From Curtobacterium sp. PhB115 (GTDB lineage Bacteria; Actinomycetota; Actinomycetes; Actinomycetales; Microbacteriaceae), in assembly GCF_003752025.1 (NCBI RefSeq), contig NZ_RJKR01000006.1, positions 345,466 through 409,465 on the forward strand: DNA of 64,000 nucleotides. Reading direction: 5' to 3'. The notes beneath the pieces were generated by a model. The model did not search any database, was not told where the DNA came from, and worked only from the letters and a program-made list of their open reading frames with translations. Positions 42,343-50,166 of the stretch are shown one piece after another. The translations under genes and the position numbers were made by a program. Each line of letters opens with the position of its first letter. Within the stretch, counting starts at the first letter, position 1.

Positions 42343-44039
42343 GACAGTCCTTCTGCGAGCGGTCCCAGTGCGAGCACCGGGAAGTAGGTGAGTGCGGTGA
42401 CGATGACGGCCACGCCGCCGAGCAGCCCGATGAAGAGCGGGCGGTGGGTGGGCAGCGTGCCGGCGGTCTCCGGCACCCGGTCCTGCGCGGCGAGGGACCC
42501 GGCGAGCGCCAGGACGAACACCATGGGCACGAACCGGCCGAGCAGCATCACGACGCCGAGCGAGGAGTTCATCCAGGTCGTGTTCGCGGTGAGCCCGCCG
42601 AACGCCGAGCCGTTGTTGTTCGCACCCGAGGTGTAGGCGTAGAGCAGCTCGGACAGCCCGTGGTTGCCGGGGTTGAAGATCGACGTGCCGAGCACCTGTT
42701 CACGGACGCCGGGGATCACGAGCGAGAGCCCGGTGGCGAGGAGCACGAGGGTCGGCGTCACCAGGATGTACAGCGCCGCGAAGGTCATCTCCTTCGCGCG
42801 GATCTTCTTGCCGAGGTACTCCGGTGTGCGGCCGACCAGCAGCCCGCCGATGAACACCGTGATCACAGCGAGCACGAGCATGCCGTACAGGCCGGAGCCG
42901 ACGCCGCCCGGGGTGACCTCACCGAGCATCATGTTGAGCATCGCCATCATCCCGCCGATCGGGGTGAAGCTGTCGAACATGCCGTTCACCGCACCGGTCG
43001 AGGTGGCGGTCGACGTCGTGCCGAACAGCGTCGTGCCGAGGATGCCGAACCGGGTCTCCTTGCCCTCCATCGCGGCTCCGGCAGCGTGCGTCGCGAGCCC
43101 ACCGCCACCGAGCTCGGCGATCGACATCACCGACAGGGACACGAGGAAGATCGCGCCCATCACGGCGAGGATCGCGTACCCCTGACGGTCGTCGCCGACC
43201 ATGCGCCCGAAGGTGCGCGGGAGCGAGAACGGGATGACGAGCATCAGGAAGACCTCGACGAGGTTCGTCCACGCCTGCGGGTTCTCGAACGGGTGTGCCG
43301 AGTTCGCGTTGAAGTAGCCGCCGCCGTTCGTGCCGAGTTCCTTGATCGCCTCCTGCGAGGCGACGAACCCGTCCGGGATGTGCTGCGTGCCGCCGACGAG
43401 CGTCGTGACGTCGGTGCCGCTCCCCCACGACTGGATCACACCACCCGCGATCAGGACGATCGCGAACACGAACGCCCCGGGCAGCAGCAGACGGCCGACA
43501 CCGCGGACGACGTCCACCCAGACGTTGCCGAGCGTGCCCGACTTCCGACGGGCGAACCCGCGCACCAGGGCCACGGCGACGGCGAGCCCGACGGCTGCGG
43601 ACAGGAAGTTCTGCACCGCCAGGCCCGCCATCTGCACGGTGTAGCCGACGGTGACCTCGGGCGAGTACGACTGCCAGTTCGTGTTCGCGACGAACGACGC
43701 CGCGGTGTTGAACGCGAGCGACGGTCCGACGGAGGGGAGCCCGAGGTCGCCGGGCAGCACGACCTGGATGCGCTGCAGCAGGTAGACGAGCAGGAGCCCG
43801 ACGACGCTGAAGAGCAGGACGCCGCGCAGGTACACGGGCCAGGACTGCTCGGCGTCGGGGTCCACCCCGATCAGCCGGTACACGCCGCGCTCGACCCGGT
43901 TGTGCCGGACGGGCGTGAAGACCCGCGCCATCCAGTCACCGAGCGGGCGGTACGCGACGACGAGCAGCAGGACGAGCGTGGCGACCTGGACGATGCCCGC
44001 CCAGACGTCCGCGGCGCCCGACGCGCCCACGGCGCCCAC
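42339..44039 (-). CDS. kdpA: KdpA potassium channel-like subunit
   Basis: This 566-residue membrane subunit has about ten segments and four selectivity-filter-like loops, including [14 protein letters not shown] near residue 113, [20 protein letters not shown] near 235, [13 protein letters not shown] near 475 and an SFTPIGGMM region near 355. It binds and conducts potassium in the Kdp complex. The start is GTG 44039, overlapping the TAG stop of kdpF by one base. Confidence 0.95.
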   Translation of the reverse strand: MGAVGASGAADVWAGIVQVATLVLLLVVAYRPLGDWMARVFTPVRHNRVERGVYRLIGVDPDAEQSWPVYLRGVLLFSVVGLLLVYLLQRIQVVLPGDLGLPSVGPSLAFNTAASFVANTNWQSYSPEVTVGYTVQMAGLAVQNFLSAAVGLAVAVALVRGFARRKSGTLGNVWVDVVRGVGRLLLPGAFVFAIVLIAGGVIQSWGSGTDVTTLVGGTQHIPDGFVASQEAIKELGTNGGGYFNANSAHPFENPQAWTNLVEVFLMLVIPFSLPRTFGRMVGDDRQGYAILAVMGAIFLVSLSVMSIAELGGGGLATHAAGAAMEGKETRFGILGTTLFGTTSTATSTGAVNGMFDSFTPIGGMMAMLNMMLGEVTPGGVGSGLYGMLVLAVITVFIGGLLVGRTPEYLGKKIRAKEMTFAALYILVTPTLVLLATGLSLVIPGVREQVLGTSIFNPGNHGLSELLYAYTSGANNNGSAFGGLTANTTWMNSSLGVVMLLGRFVPMVFVLALAGSLAAQDRVPETAGTLPTHRPLFIGLLGGVAVIVTALTYFPVLALGPLAEGLS

Positions 44040-44128
44040 TAGAAGCGCTCCGGACGCACGAGCGCCCAGACGAGGTACACGACTGCGGCGATGCCGAGGA
44101 CGGCGGCCGCGATGGTGATCCCGATCAC
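44039..44128 (-). CDS. kdpF: KdpF small subunit
   Basis: This 29-residue single-span peptide has the KdpF form: a hydrophobic helix (ITIAAAVLGIAAVVYLVWAL) and a short cytoplasmic VRPERF end. KdpF stabilises the KdpABC complex. GTG 44128 overlaps the stop of an upstream small membrane-protein gene by four bases (GTGA), and AAGGGGGTG is upstream. Confidence 0.88.
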   Translation of the reverse strand: MIGITIAAAVLGIAAVVYLVWALVRPERF

Positions 44129-44208
44129 AGCCGTTCCACCCCCTTGGCGATCAGTGCCACCACGCCGAACACGGCGAGGACACCGGCGACGACGAACACG
44201 TCGAACAC
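44125..44208 (-). CDS. small membrane protein upstream of kdpF
   Basis: This is a 27-residue peptide with one membrane helix (VFVVAGVLAVFGVVALIA) and the basic tail KGVERL. GTG 44208 has CTGGAG 6 bases upstream; GTG 44262 would give a 45-residue form. Its stop overlaps the kdpF start. I recall similar small proteins ending in GVERL before kdpF in other actinobacteria, but their role is unknown. It may be an extra Kdp accessory peptide. Confidence 0.7.
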   Translation of the reverse strand: MFDVFVVAGVLAVFGVVALIAKGVERL

Positions 44209-44294
44209 GAGGGACTCCAGAAGGTCTGCGGTACCCGCACCGGGCGGTGCGGACGGCACCACGTGTGGTGCCTGAACCGATGCTGGGTCCTGCG

Positions 44295-44311
44295 CCGTGC
44301 CTCCAGGCCGG
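44295..44311. repeat. dispersed 17-bp CTGGAGGC motif, kdp leader
   Basis: This is identical to 28388-28404. It lies in the 148-base leader of the kdp operon (44209-44356), near a TTAGGA sequence on the minus strand that could be the kdp -10 box. No c-di-AMP riboswitch is apparent. Confidence 0.6.
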
Positions 44312-44356
44312 TCCTAACGGTTCCCTCACGCCGCCCCGCCGGACGCATGCGCCCCG

Positions 44357-45313
44357 CTAACGCGCGCTCGCCACCCGGAGCCGGCCCGCCAGCGCCGAGG
44401 CTGCGACGCGGAGTCCATCCGGGCCCTCGACGAGGAAGTCGACCGCGAACCCGGCGAACGCTCCCGCGAGCCCCGGCCAGGACCACGAGCCGAGCGTGAC
44501 GCGACTCCGATCACCGGACAGGGACTCGACGACGGCGTCCTCGGGCAGGAACGGCGCGATCGTCCGGGCATCCGCTGCGGCCACGGTGACTGACCCCACG
44601 CACGGCCAGACGTCCCGCTGGTCCGAGCCCTTGAAGCGCGCGGACACGAACGCGGCCGCGTCGCCACCGGGGATCGGTCGCGGCGTGAAGGGGACGCGGG
44701 TGCGCATCCGCGGCGTGATCCGGTCGATGCGGTGGGTGCGCCAGTCCTCACGGTCGAGGTCCCAGTCGAGCAGGTACCAGCGGCCGTTCCGGGCGACGAC
44801 GGCGTGCGGCTCGACGCGGCGGAACGGTCGCAGCTCGTCGTCGCCCGTGTACGTGAAGCGCAGCACTTCGTGCAGGTGCACCGCCTCGCTCACCATCACG
44901 AGGACGTCCGGGTCGGTGCGGGTCCGACCCGACGTCGTGACCGCCTGCACCGCATCGATGCGTGATCGCAGTCGGCTGGGCATGACGTGCCGGACCGTCG
45001 CCAACGCCCGGGCCGCGGACTCGGCGATGTCCGCGCCGGAAGCCGGGGCGACGGCGAGCGCCAGGGCGATGGCGACGGCCTGGTCGTCGTCGAAGAGCAA
45101 CGGCGGGAGCTCCGACCCCGCCTCGAGTCGGTAGCCGCCGGCCGGGCCCCGGAGCGACTCGACCCGGTAGCCGAGCCCGCGGAGCCGGTCGACGTCACGG
45201 CGGACCGTGCGCGGGCTGACCTCGAGCCGTCCGGCGAGCTCGTCGCCCGGCCAGTCGCGGTGCACCTGCAGCAGTGACAGCAGCGCGAGCATGCGGGACG
45301 AAGGACCGGACAT
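44357..45313 (-). CDS. WYL-domain (YafY-type) transcriptional regulator
   Basis: This 318-residue regulator has an N-terminal HTH_11 winged helix (MLALLSLLQVHRDWPGDELA, then SPRTVRRDVDRLRGLGYRVE), a WYL domain (RRVEPHAVVARNGRWYLLDW near residue 175, then RTHRIDRI) and the C-terminal WCX extension. WYL domains sense ligands, often nucleic-acid or nucleotide-like. ATG 45313 is preceded by two GGAG sequences. It is divergent from a VOC gene, with paired 11-bp direct repeats across its start, so it probably controls that gene and itself. Confidence 0.9.
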   Translation of the reverse strand: MSGPSSRMLALLSLLQVHRDWPGDELAGRLEVSPRTVRRDVDRLRGLGYRVESLRGPAGGYRLEAGSELPPLLFDDDQAVAIALALAVAPASGADIAESAARALATVRHVMPSRLRSRIDAVQAVTTSGRTRTDPDVLVMVSEAVHLHEVLRFTYTGDDELRPFRRVEPHAVVARNGRWYLLDWDLDREDWRTHRIDRITPRMRTRVPFTPRPIPGGDAAAFVSARFKGSDQRDVWPCVGSVTVAAADARTIAPFLPEDAVVESLSGDRSRVTLGSWSWPGLAGAFAGFAVDFLVEGPDGLRVAASALAGRLRVASAR

Positions 45314-45348
45314 AATCTCCATTCTCCATCGAGAAGCGGACATGATCT
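45308..45348. promoter_or_regulatory. paired direct repeats, candidate WYL-regulator operator
   Basis: GGACATAATCT (45308-45318) and GGACATGATCT (45338-45348) are 30 bases apart, about three helical turns, in the divergent gap and the first codons of the WYL gene. Confidence 0.5.
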
Positions 45349-45375
45349 GACCGCAACACCCGCCATCCTCGTTCC

Positions 45376-45795
45376 ATGAGCATCGAAACGACAACCCACC
45401 TCAACTTCGACGGCGACGCCCGCGCGGCGCTCGACTTCTACGCATCGGTCTTCGGCGGCGCGGTGACCGCGGCCACCTACGGCCAGATGGGCGCGCTGGA
45501 CGACCCGGCCTGGGCGGACCGGATCGTCTTCGGGCAGGTCTCCACCGACGCCGGCCTCCGGATCATGGCCTTCGACGTCTGGCCCGGGCAGCCGTACGAC
45601 CAGGGATCGAACGCCTTCTACGTGTTCGTGCACGGTGACGACGCGGCCGAGATCGAGCGCTACTGGGCTGCGCTGTCCGAGGGCGCGGAGGTCCGGCAGC
45701 CGCTCGCACCCTCGGCCTGGGCGCCGCTCGCCGGGCAGCTCCGCGACCGCTTCGGCGTCATCTGGCAGCTCGACGTCGCCCCGGCCAGCGAGTAG
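45376..45795 (+). CDS. VOC-family protein, PhnB-like
   Basis: This 139-residue protein matches the PhnB/3-demethylubiquinone-like VOC group: THLNFDGDARAALDFYASVF at the start, then FGGAVTAATYGQMG, GSNAFYVFVHGDDAAEIERY near residue 78, and DRFGVIWQLDVAP at the end. These proteins are often controlled by a divergent YafY/WYL regulator, as here. Function is unknown. ATG 45376 has CATCCT 6 bases upstream and no ribosome binding site. Confidence 0.9.
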   Translation: MSIETTTHLNFDGDARAALDFYASVFGGAVTAATYGQMGALDDPAWADRIVFGQVSTDAGLRIMAFDVWPGQPYDQGSNAFYVFVHGDDAAEIERYWAALSEGAEVRQPLAPSAWAPLAGQLRDRFGVIWQLDVAPASE

Positions 45796-45814
45796 CCGGT
45801 GCTGACGGTCGTGG

Positions 45815-46627
45815 TCAGCGCGTCGGCGTCCACGTCGACACGGTGACCGCGGCCGTCACCGTCGCCGGCTCGAACGCGGTGTCCGGTGCGACGTGGTGGT
45901 GGCTCGGCCCCATGTGCACCACGTCGTGGACGTCCTCGGCGGACAGCTCCATCGTCCACGTCAGGTCGTCGGACGAGCGCAACGCGAACGACGGTGTCAG
46001 CGAGTCGTGCAGCCGCCGCTCCTTCTCCGGGTCGACGGAGATCGTCGCCTCGGCCAGCTCCGCCAGGTGGCCGGTGCGCGGCGTCACCACGACCAGCACG
46101 CCGTCAGGGTGCAGGACGCGGGCGTACTCGGTCTGGTTGCGCGGTGCGAAGACGTCGAGCAGGACCGCGGCGGCGGCGTCGACGACCGGGAGGCGCTCGG
46201 TCACGTCCCCGACGACGGCCCCCGCACGTTCGTGGGTGCGTGCCGCACGCCGGATCGCGACGGCCGACAGGTCCAGCGCCACCCCGAGCCTCCCGTGCGC
46301 TGCGTCCAGCGCATGCGCCAGGTAGGTCCCCGGGCCGGACCCGACGTCGAGCACGATGCCGGGCGCGGTGGCGTCCGCGACGGCGGCGGCGAGCGCCCGC
46401 TCGACCGGCGCGTAGTGCCCGCGCCCCAGGAACCGCAGCCGAGCGTCGACCATCTCCGGGGTGTCCGCGGTGAGCGCCCGACGCTTCGCGGGCAGGAGCG
46501 TCAGGTGCCCCTGCTTCGCTTCGTCGAACCGGTGACCGTTCGCGCAGCCCACCTGCCCGCCGTCGACGCGACCGAGCGGCTCGGCGCACACGGGGCAGGC
46601 GAGCATCGGCAGCAGGTCGTCGCGCAC
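45815..46627 (-). CDS. rlmA: RlmA-type 23S rRNA (guanine-N1)-methyltransferase
   Basis: This 270-residue SAM-dependent methyltransferase has an N-terminal zinc finger with Cys 11, 14 and 28 and His 32 (ACPVC, GCANGHRFDEAKQGHLTLL), which defines the RlmA/TlrB family. The SAM site is VLDVGSGPGTYLAHAL near residue 100 and PRNQTEYARVLHPDGVLVVV near 170. It methylates G745 or G748 of 23S rRNA; type II members can lower macrolide binding. GTG 46627 was chosen for its TAGCCT box; GTG 46633 is the alternative. Confidence 0.9.
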   Translation of the reverse strand: MRDDLLPMLACPVCAEPLGRVDGGQVGCANGHRFDEAKQGHLTLLPAKRRALTADTPEMVDARLRFLGRGHYAPVERALAAAVADATAPGIVLDVGSGPGTYLAHALDAAHGRLGVALDLSAVAIRRAARTHERAGAVVGDVTERLPVVDAAAAVLLDVFAPRNQTEYARVLHPDGVLVVVTPRTGHLAELAEATISVDPEKERRLHDSLTPSFALRSSDDLTWTMELSAEDVHDVVHMGPSHHHVAPDTAFEPATVTAAVTVSTWTPTR

Positions 46628-46634
46628 GTCCACA

Positions 46635-46640
46635 AGGCTA
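46635..46640 (-). promoter_or_regulatory. leaderless -10 box of rlmA
   Basis: On the minus strand TAGCCT lies 7 bases before GTG 46627. Confidence 0.55.
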
Positions 46641-46647
46641 CGGGCGC

Positions 46648-46653
46648 TACCGT
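46648..46653 (+). promoter_or_regulatory. leaderless -10 box of the phosphoesterase gene
   Basis: TACCGT lies 6 bases before ATG 46660. It is only 7 bases from the divergent rlmA box, so the two promoters must compete for space. Confidence 0.55.
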
Positions 46654-46659
46654 CGTCGG

Positions 46660-47403
46660 ATGCGCATCGCGGTGATCTCGGACGTCCACGGCAACGTCTT
46701 CGCACTGGAGCACGTCCTCCGAGGCGTCGCCGAGGACGGCGTCGACCTCGTCGTGAACCTCGGCGACCATCTCTCGGGCGGTGTCGCGCCCGGGGCGACC
46801 GCTGACCTGCTCCTCGTCACGCCGATGCGTTCGGTCCGGGGGAACCACGAGCGGCAGGTCCTCGAGACCGAGCCGTCCGCGATGGGTGCCTCGGACCGTC
46901 TGGCGCACGATCAGCTCGCCGAGGCGCACCGTGCCTGGCTCACCGCCCTCCCGCTCACCGATGAGGTCGCCCCCGGGGTCCTGGCGTTCCACGGCACACC
47001 GACCGACGACCTGCAGTACCTGCTCGAGACGGTGGAGCCCGACGGCATCCGCCCCGCCACTCCTGACGAGGTCCGTGCCCGCCTCGCCGGCAGCCTCGGG
47101 TACGACCTGCTGCTCGCCGGACACACCCACCTGCAGCGCGCCGTTCGACTCGAGGACGGCCCGTTCGTCGTCAACCCGGGCAGCGTCGGCTACCCCGCGT
47201 ACGACGACGACCAGCCGTGTCCACACCAGGTCGAGTCGGGTACGCCGCACGCGCGGTACGCCGTGGTCGACGACGCGACCGGACGTTGGGAGGTCGACTT
47301 CCGCGCCGTCGAGTACCCCTGGGCAGATGCTGCAGCGCTCGCCCGCGCCAACGGCCGGCCGGACGTCGAGCACGCACTCCTGACCGGGACCGTCCTGCGA
47401 TGA
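46660..47403 (+). CDS. metallophosphoesterase (YfcE/MJ0936-like)
   Basis: This 247-residue calcineurin-like phosphoesterase has the full metal-binding set: ISDVHGN at residues 6-12, NLGDH near 33, RGNHE near 60, and AGHTHLQR near 155. Phosphodiester substrates such as cyclic nucleotides are usual for the group. ATG 46660 is leaderless. Its stop overlaps the next start by four bases (ATGA), so it is coupled to an SDR. Confidence 0.9.
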   Translation: MRIAVISDVHGNVFALEHVLRGVAEDGVDLVVNLGDHLSGGVAPGATADLLLVTPMRSVRGNHERQVLETEPSAMGASDRLAHDQLAEAHRAWLTALPLTDEVAPGVLAFHGTPTDDLQYLLETVEPDGIRPATPDEVRARLAGSLGYDLLLAGHTHLQRAVRLEDGPFVVNPGSVGYPAYDDDQPCPHQVESGTPHARYAVVDDATGRWEVDFRAVEYPWADAAALARANGRPDVEHALLTGTVLR

Positions 47404-48155
47404 GCCTGCAGCAGCTCTTCGGCCTCGACGGCCGCACCGCCCTGGTCACGGGCGGCAGCTCCGGCATCGGTCGCGCCATCGCCGGAGCACTCGCCGATGC
47501 GGGAGCGCACGTCCTGGTCGCGGCGCGGACGCGGGCGACCATCGACGACACCGTCGAGGCGATCCGGCAGGCGGGGGGCTCGGCCGACGGCGTCCTCGCA
47601 GACCTGTCCTCCCGCGCCGGAGCACACGTGCTCGCAGACGTGGCTGGTGACGTCGACGTCCTCGTGAACTCCGCCGGCATCAACCTCCGGCCGCCGATGG
47701 CCGACCTCGACGAGGCCACCTGGGACGCCACGATGGCCGTGAACCTCGACGCCCCGTTCGTGCTCGGCCAGCGGCTCGCGCCCGGCATGGCAGCGCGCGG
47801 GTACGGCCGGATCATCGGCATCAGTTCGCAGCAGGCCCACCGCCCGTTCGCCGCCAGCGGCGCGTACGGGGTCTCCAAGGCCGGCCTGGAGGCACTGGCC
47901 CGGTCCCAAGCAGAGGCCTGGTCCGCGCAGGGGGTCACCTCCAACGTCCTCGTCCCCGGTTTCGTGCAGACCCCACTGAACGCGCGGCTCAGCGCCGACC
48001 CCGCGACGGTGGAGCGCCTCGCTGCGCGGACGCTGGTCGGGAGGAACGGGCTCGCCTCGGACTTCGCGGCAGCAGCGGTGTTCCTCGCCGGCCCGGGGTC
48101 CGCCTACGTCACCGGGCAGTCGATCGCGGTCGACGGCGGGTTCTCCGTCCACTGA
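47400..48155 (+). CDS. short-chain dehydrogenase/reductase (gluconate 5-dehydrogenase-like)
   Basis: This 251-residue SDR has the cofactor loop TGGSSGIG near residue 18, NSAGIN near 93, active-site Ser in GISSQQAHRP near 142 and Tyr-Lys in GAYGVSKAGLEAL near 157. The N-terminal LFGLDGRTALVTGG resembles gluconate 5-dehydrogenase-type enzymes. It is translated from ATG 47400, overlapping the phosphoesterase stop. Confidence 0.92.
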   Translation: MSLQQLFGLDGRTALVTGGSSGIGRAIAGALADAGAHVLVAARTRATIDDTVEAIRQAGGSADGVLADLSSRAGAHVLADVAGDVDVLVNSAGINLRPPMADLDEATWDATMAVNLDAPFVLGQRLAPGMAARGYGRIIGISSQQAHRPFAASGAYGVSKAGLEALARSQAEAWSAQGVTSNVLVPGFVQTPLNARLSADPATVERLAARTLVGRNGLASDFAAAAVFLAGPGSAYVTGQSIAVDGGFSVH

Positions 48156-48234
48156 ACGCCACGGTGCACCGAGCGGCGATGTGGCACGGTGCCTGAGGTA
48201 CTGCCAGGGCCTGCCTGTCGGTGGCGGCCACTGG

Positions 48235-48240
48235 CAGGAT
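48235..48240 (+). promoter_or_regulatory. possible leaderless -10 box, aldo/keto reductase
   Basis: CAGGAT lies 7 bases before GTG 48248. Confidence 0.45.
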
Positions 48241-48247
48241 CGAGGGC

Positions 48248-49186
48248 GTGAAGACACTGGAGTTGCCACAGACGGACCTCACCGCATCCGACGTCGTCGT
48301 CGGACTGATGCGGATCAACGACATGAGCGACGAGGACATCCGCGCGCTCTACAGCGCCTCGCGTGACGCGGGCGTGAACATGTTCGACCACGCGGCGGTG
48401 TACGGCGAGTGGCACGGCTGCGAAGAGCGGTTCGGTTCCGCCGTGACGCTGTCTCCGGCCGAACGGGCCGAGATCGTCCTGCAGACCAAGGTCGGCATCC
48501 GGCCGACCCCGAACGGCGCGTACTTCGACTTCTCGTACGAGCACATCCTCGAGTCGGTCGAAGAATCGCTCACCGCCCTGCAGACCGACTACGTCGACGT
48601 CCTGCTGCTGCACCGCCCCGACGCCCTGGTCGAGCCGGAAGAGGTCGCGAGGGCGTTCGACGAGCTGCACGCCGCCGGCAAGGTGCACCACTTCGGCGTC
48701 TCGAACCACACCCCCGGGCAGGTCGACCTGCTCAAGAAGTACGTCCGCCAGCCGCTCGCGTTCAACCAGGTGCAGCTGAGCATCACGCACGCGAACGTCA
48801 TCGCGCAGGGCGTCTCGGCGAACATGGGCGGCCTCGAGCAGTCCATCTCCCGCGACAACGACATCCTGAACTACTCGCGGATCAACGACATCACGCTGCA
48901 GGCCTGGTCGCCGTTCCAGAAGGGCTTCTTCGACGGCGTCTTCCTCGGCGACCGCGAGCAGTACGCGGAGCTCAACGACCTCCTCGAGGAGATCGCTGCC
49001 GCACACGGTGTCACCCCGACCGGCATCGCCGTGGCGTGGATCACCCGGCACCCCGCGCACTTCCAGGTCGTCCTCGGCACGACGAACCCGCAGCGCGTCC
49101 GCGACTCGGCGGCCGGCTCGGACGTGGAGCTGTCACGCGAGGAGTGGTACCGCATCTTCACCGCGGCGGGTCACACCGTCCCCTGA
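48248..49186 (+). CDS. aldo/keto reductase (YdhF-like)
   Basis: This 312-residue oxidoreductase has the aldo/keto reductase barrel with FDHAAVYGEWHGCEERFG near residue 43 (Asp and Tyr), LQTKVGIRP near 77 (Lys) and LLLHRPDALVEPEEVA near 117 (His). The NDMSDEDIRALYSASRDAGV start and HFGVSNHTPGQVDLLKK stretch fit the YdhF-like group. GTG 48248 starts it without a ribosome binding site. Confidence 0.91.
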   Translation: MKTLELPQTDLTASDVVVGLMRINDMSDEDIRALYSASRDAGVNMFDHAAVYGEWHGCEERFGSAVTLSPAERAEIVLQTKVGIRPTPNGAYFDFSYEHILESVEESLTALQTDYVDVLLLHRPDALVEPEEVARAFDELHAAGKVHHFGVSNHTPGQVDLLKKYVRQPLAFNQVQLSITHANVIAQGVSANMGGLEQSISRDNDILNYSRINDITLQAWSPFQKGFFDGVFLGDREQYAELNDLLEEIAAAHGVTPTGIAVAWITRHPAHFQVVLGTTNPQRVRDSAAGSDVELSREEWYRIFTAAGHTVP

Positions 49187-49342
49187 GTCGGTGCGGCAGG
49201 GTGGAGTCGTCCCCGCGGCCTCGCCCTGTCGCCGATCCACGGCAGCGGCGAGGCGGCCCGACCCACTGAAACATCAGTGACAGACTCGTCCCATGCCGGA
49301 GCCCACCAGTTCTCTCGGTGGCCGGTCCACCGACCCGAGTCG
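49187..49342. other. intergenic, no clear feature
   Basis: These 156 bases follow the aldo/keto reductase. I see a short GC-rich inverted repeat (GGCGAGGC-type) but no gene. Confidence 0.4.
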
Positions 49343-49460
49343 ATGACGTCGCTCTTCGTCGACGAGTCGAAGACGAAGGGCTACCTCATGGTCGCCGTCA
49401 TCGTTGCCCCAGGTGAGCAGACGACGCTCCGGCGCACGATACGAGCCCTCGTGCTGCAGC
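49343..49460 (+). pseudogene. DUF3800-like N-terminal fragment
   Basis: From ATG 49343 the frame reads MTSLFVDESKTKGYLMVAVI, then VAPGEQTTLRRTIRALVL. This resembles the start of DUF3800 proteins (an RNase-H-like family often near mobile or defence genes), including the FVDES acidic motif. After RALVL the homology-like pattern stops and the frame runs on in unrelated, Lys/Arg- and Gln-rich sequence, so the gene looks truncated at its 3' side. The region 49420-49600 is visibly less GC-rich than its surroundings. Confidence 0.45.
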
Positions 49461-49617
49461 AGCCAGACCGTAGAAAGCGCAAAGCTCGGCTCACCGACCG
49501 TCCGGAAGGCTGCCGAGCTCACTTCGCGCCGCTACTGCAACGCGCCCTCTGCTGCTACAACAGGGCAGTAGCGCGCGATACCCCAGAATGTCAGTCGTTC
49601 GCGACGGGACTCGGAAG

Positions 49618-49824
49618 TCAGTCCGCGGACGCCGGAGCACGTGGGGTCGGGACGCTCACGTCGACCGGGGACACCGCGGCGGGATCGGCAGAGGCACCAC
49701 CCACCACGTCGAACGAGATCCCGAGCATGGCCGGGTCCTCGTCGAGCTCGAGCCCGTTCTCGTTGACCTGGTCCTCGGGGATCGCACGGCCGCCGGACGG
49801 ATCGAACGAGTTCGCAATCGACAT
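49618..49824 (-). CDS. small acidic hypothetical protein, paralogue 1
   Basis: This 68-residue acidic protein starts SIANSFDPSGGRAIPED and is rich in Asp, Glu, Pro and Ala, so it is probably disordered. It resembles the product of 49884-50132 in its first 35 residues (FDP-x-x-x-GRA-x-P, then GLELDED against TELEVEED). CATGCT lies 7 bases before ATG 49824. No function is known. Confidence 0.6.
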   Translation of the reverse strand: MSIANSFDPSGGRAIPEDQVNENGLELDEDPAMLGISFDVVGGASADPAAVSPVDVSVPTPRAPASAD

Positions 49825-49883
49825 GCCGACGAGCATGCCGGTCGACCATGAGCGACGCCTCTGAATCGCCGAAGAACGACCGA

Positions 49884-50132
49884 TCAGCCGTCGAGGTCGG
49901 CCTCCAGCGCGTCCGGGCGCAGTCGGTCGCCGGCCTGCGGGCGCCGGAACACCGGGCCGCCGCCGGCCTCGTCCTCGTCGCGGTGGCTGACGGGCGAGGC
50001 GCTCGGGTCGGCGGAGTCCTCGCCGACGTCGGCGCCGCGGTCCTCCTCGACCTCGAGCTCGGTCTCGTCGGACCCGTCCACGGGGACGGCCCGGCCCTGC
50101 TGTTCCGGATCGAACGGTGCGCTCATCGACAT
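49884..50132 (-). CDS. small acidic hypothetical protein, paralogue 2
   Basis: This 82-residue, strongly acidic and Asp/Glu-rich protein starts SMSAPFDPEQQGRAVPVD. It shares its N-terminal pattern with the neighbouring gene at 49618-49824 in tandem on the same strand. No domain or membrane segment is visible. CATGCT lies 6 bases before ATG 50132, the same arrangement as in its paralogue. Confidence 0.6.
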   Translation of the reverse strand: MSMSAPFDPEQQGRAVPVDGSDETELEVEEDRGADVGEDSADPSASPVSHRDEDEAGGGPVFRRPQAGDRLRPDALEADLDG

Positions 50133-50166
50133 GGCCCGAGCATGCTCCCGCCGGGTGAACACCGGG

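Noticed and set aside
44209-44356. c-di-AMP riboswitch before kdp
   Set aside because: The leader is too short and lacks the conserved elements I know.
49277-49864. A single 195-residue gene spanning this stretch
   Set aside because: Only the part after ATG 49343 looks like a protein family; the rest is antisense to the small acidic gene at 49618-49824.
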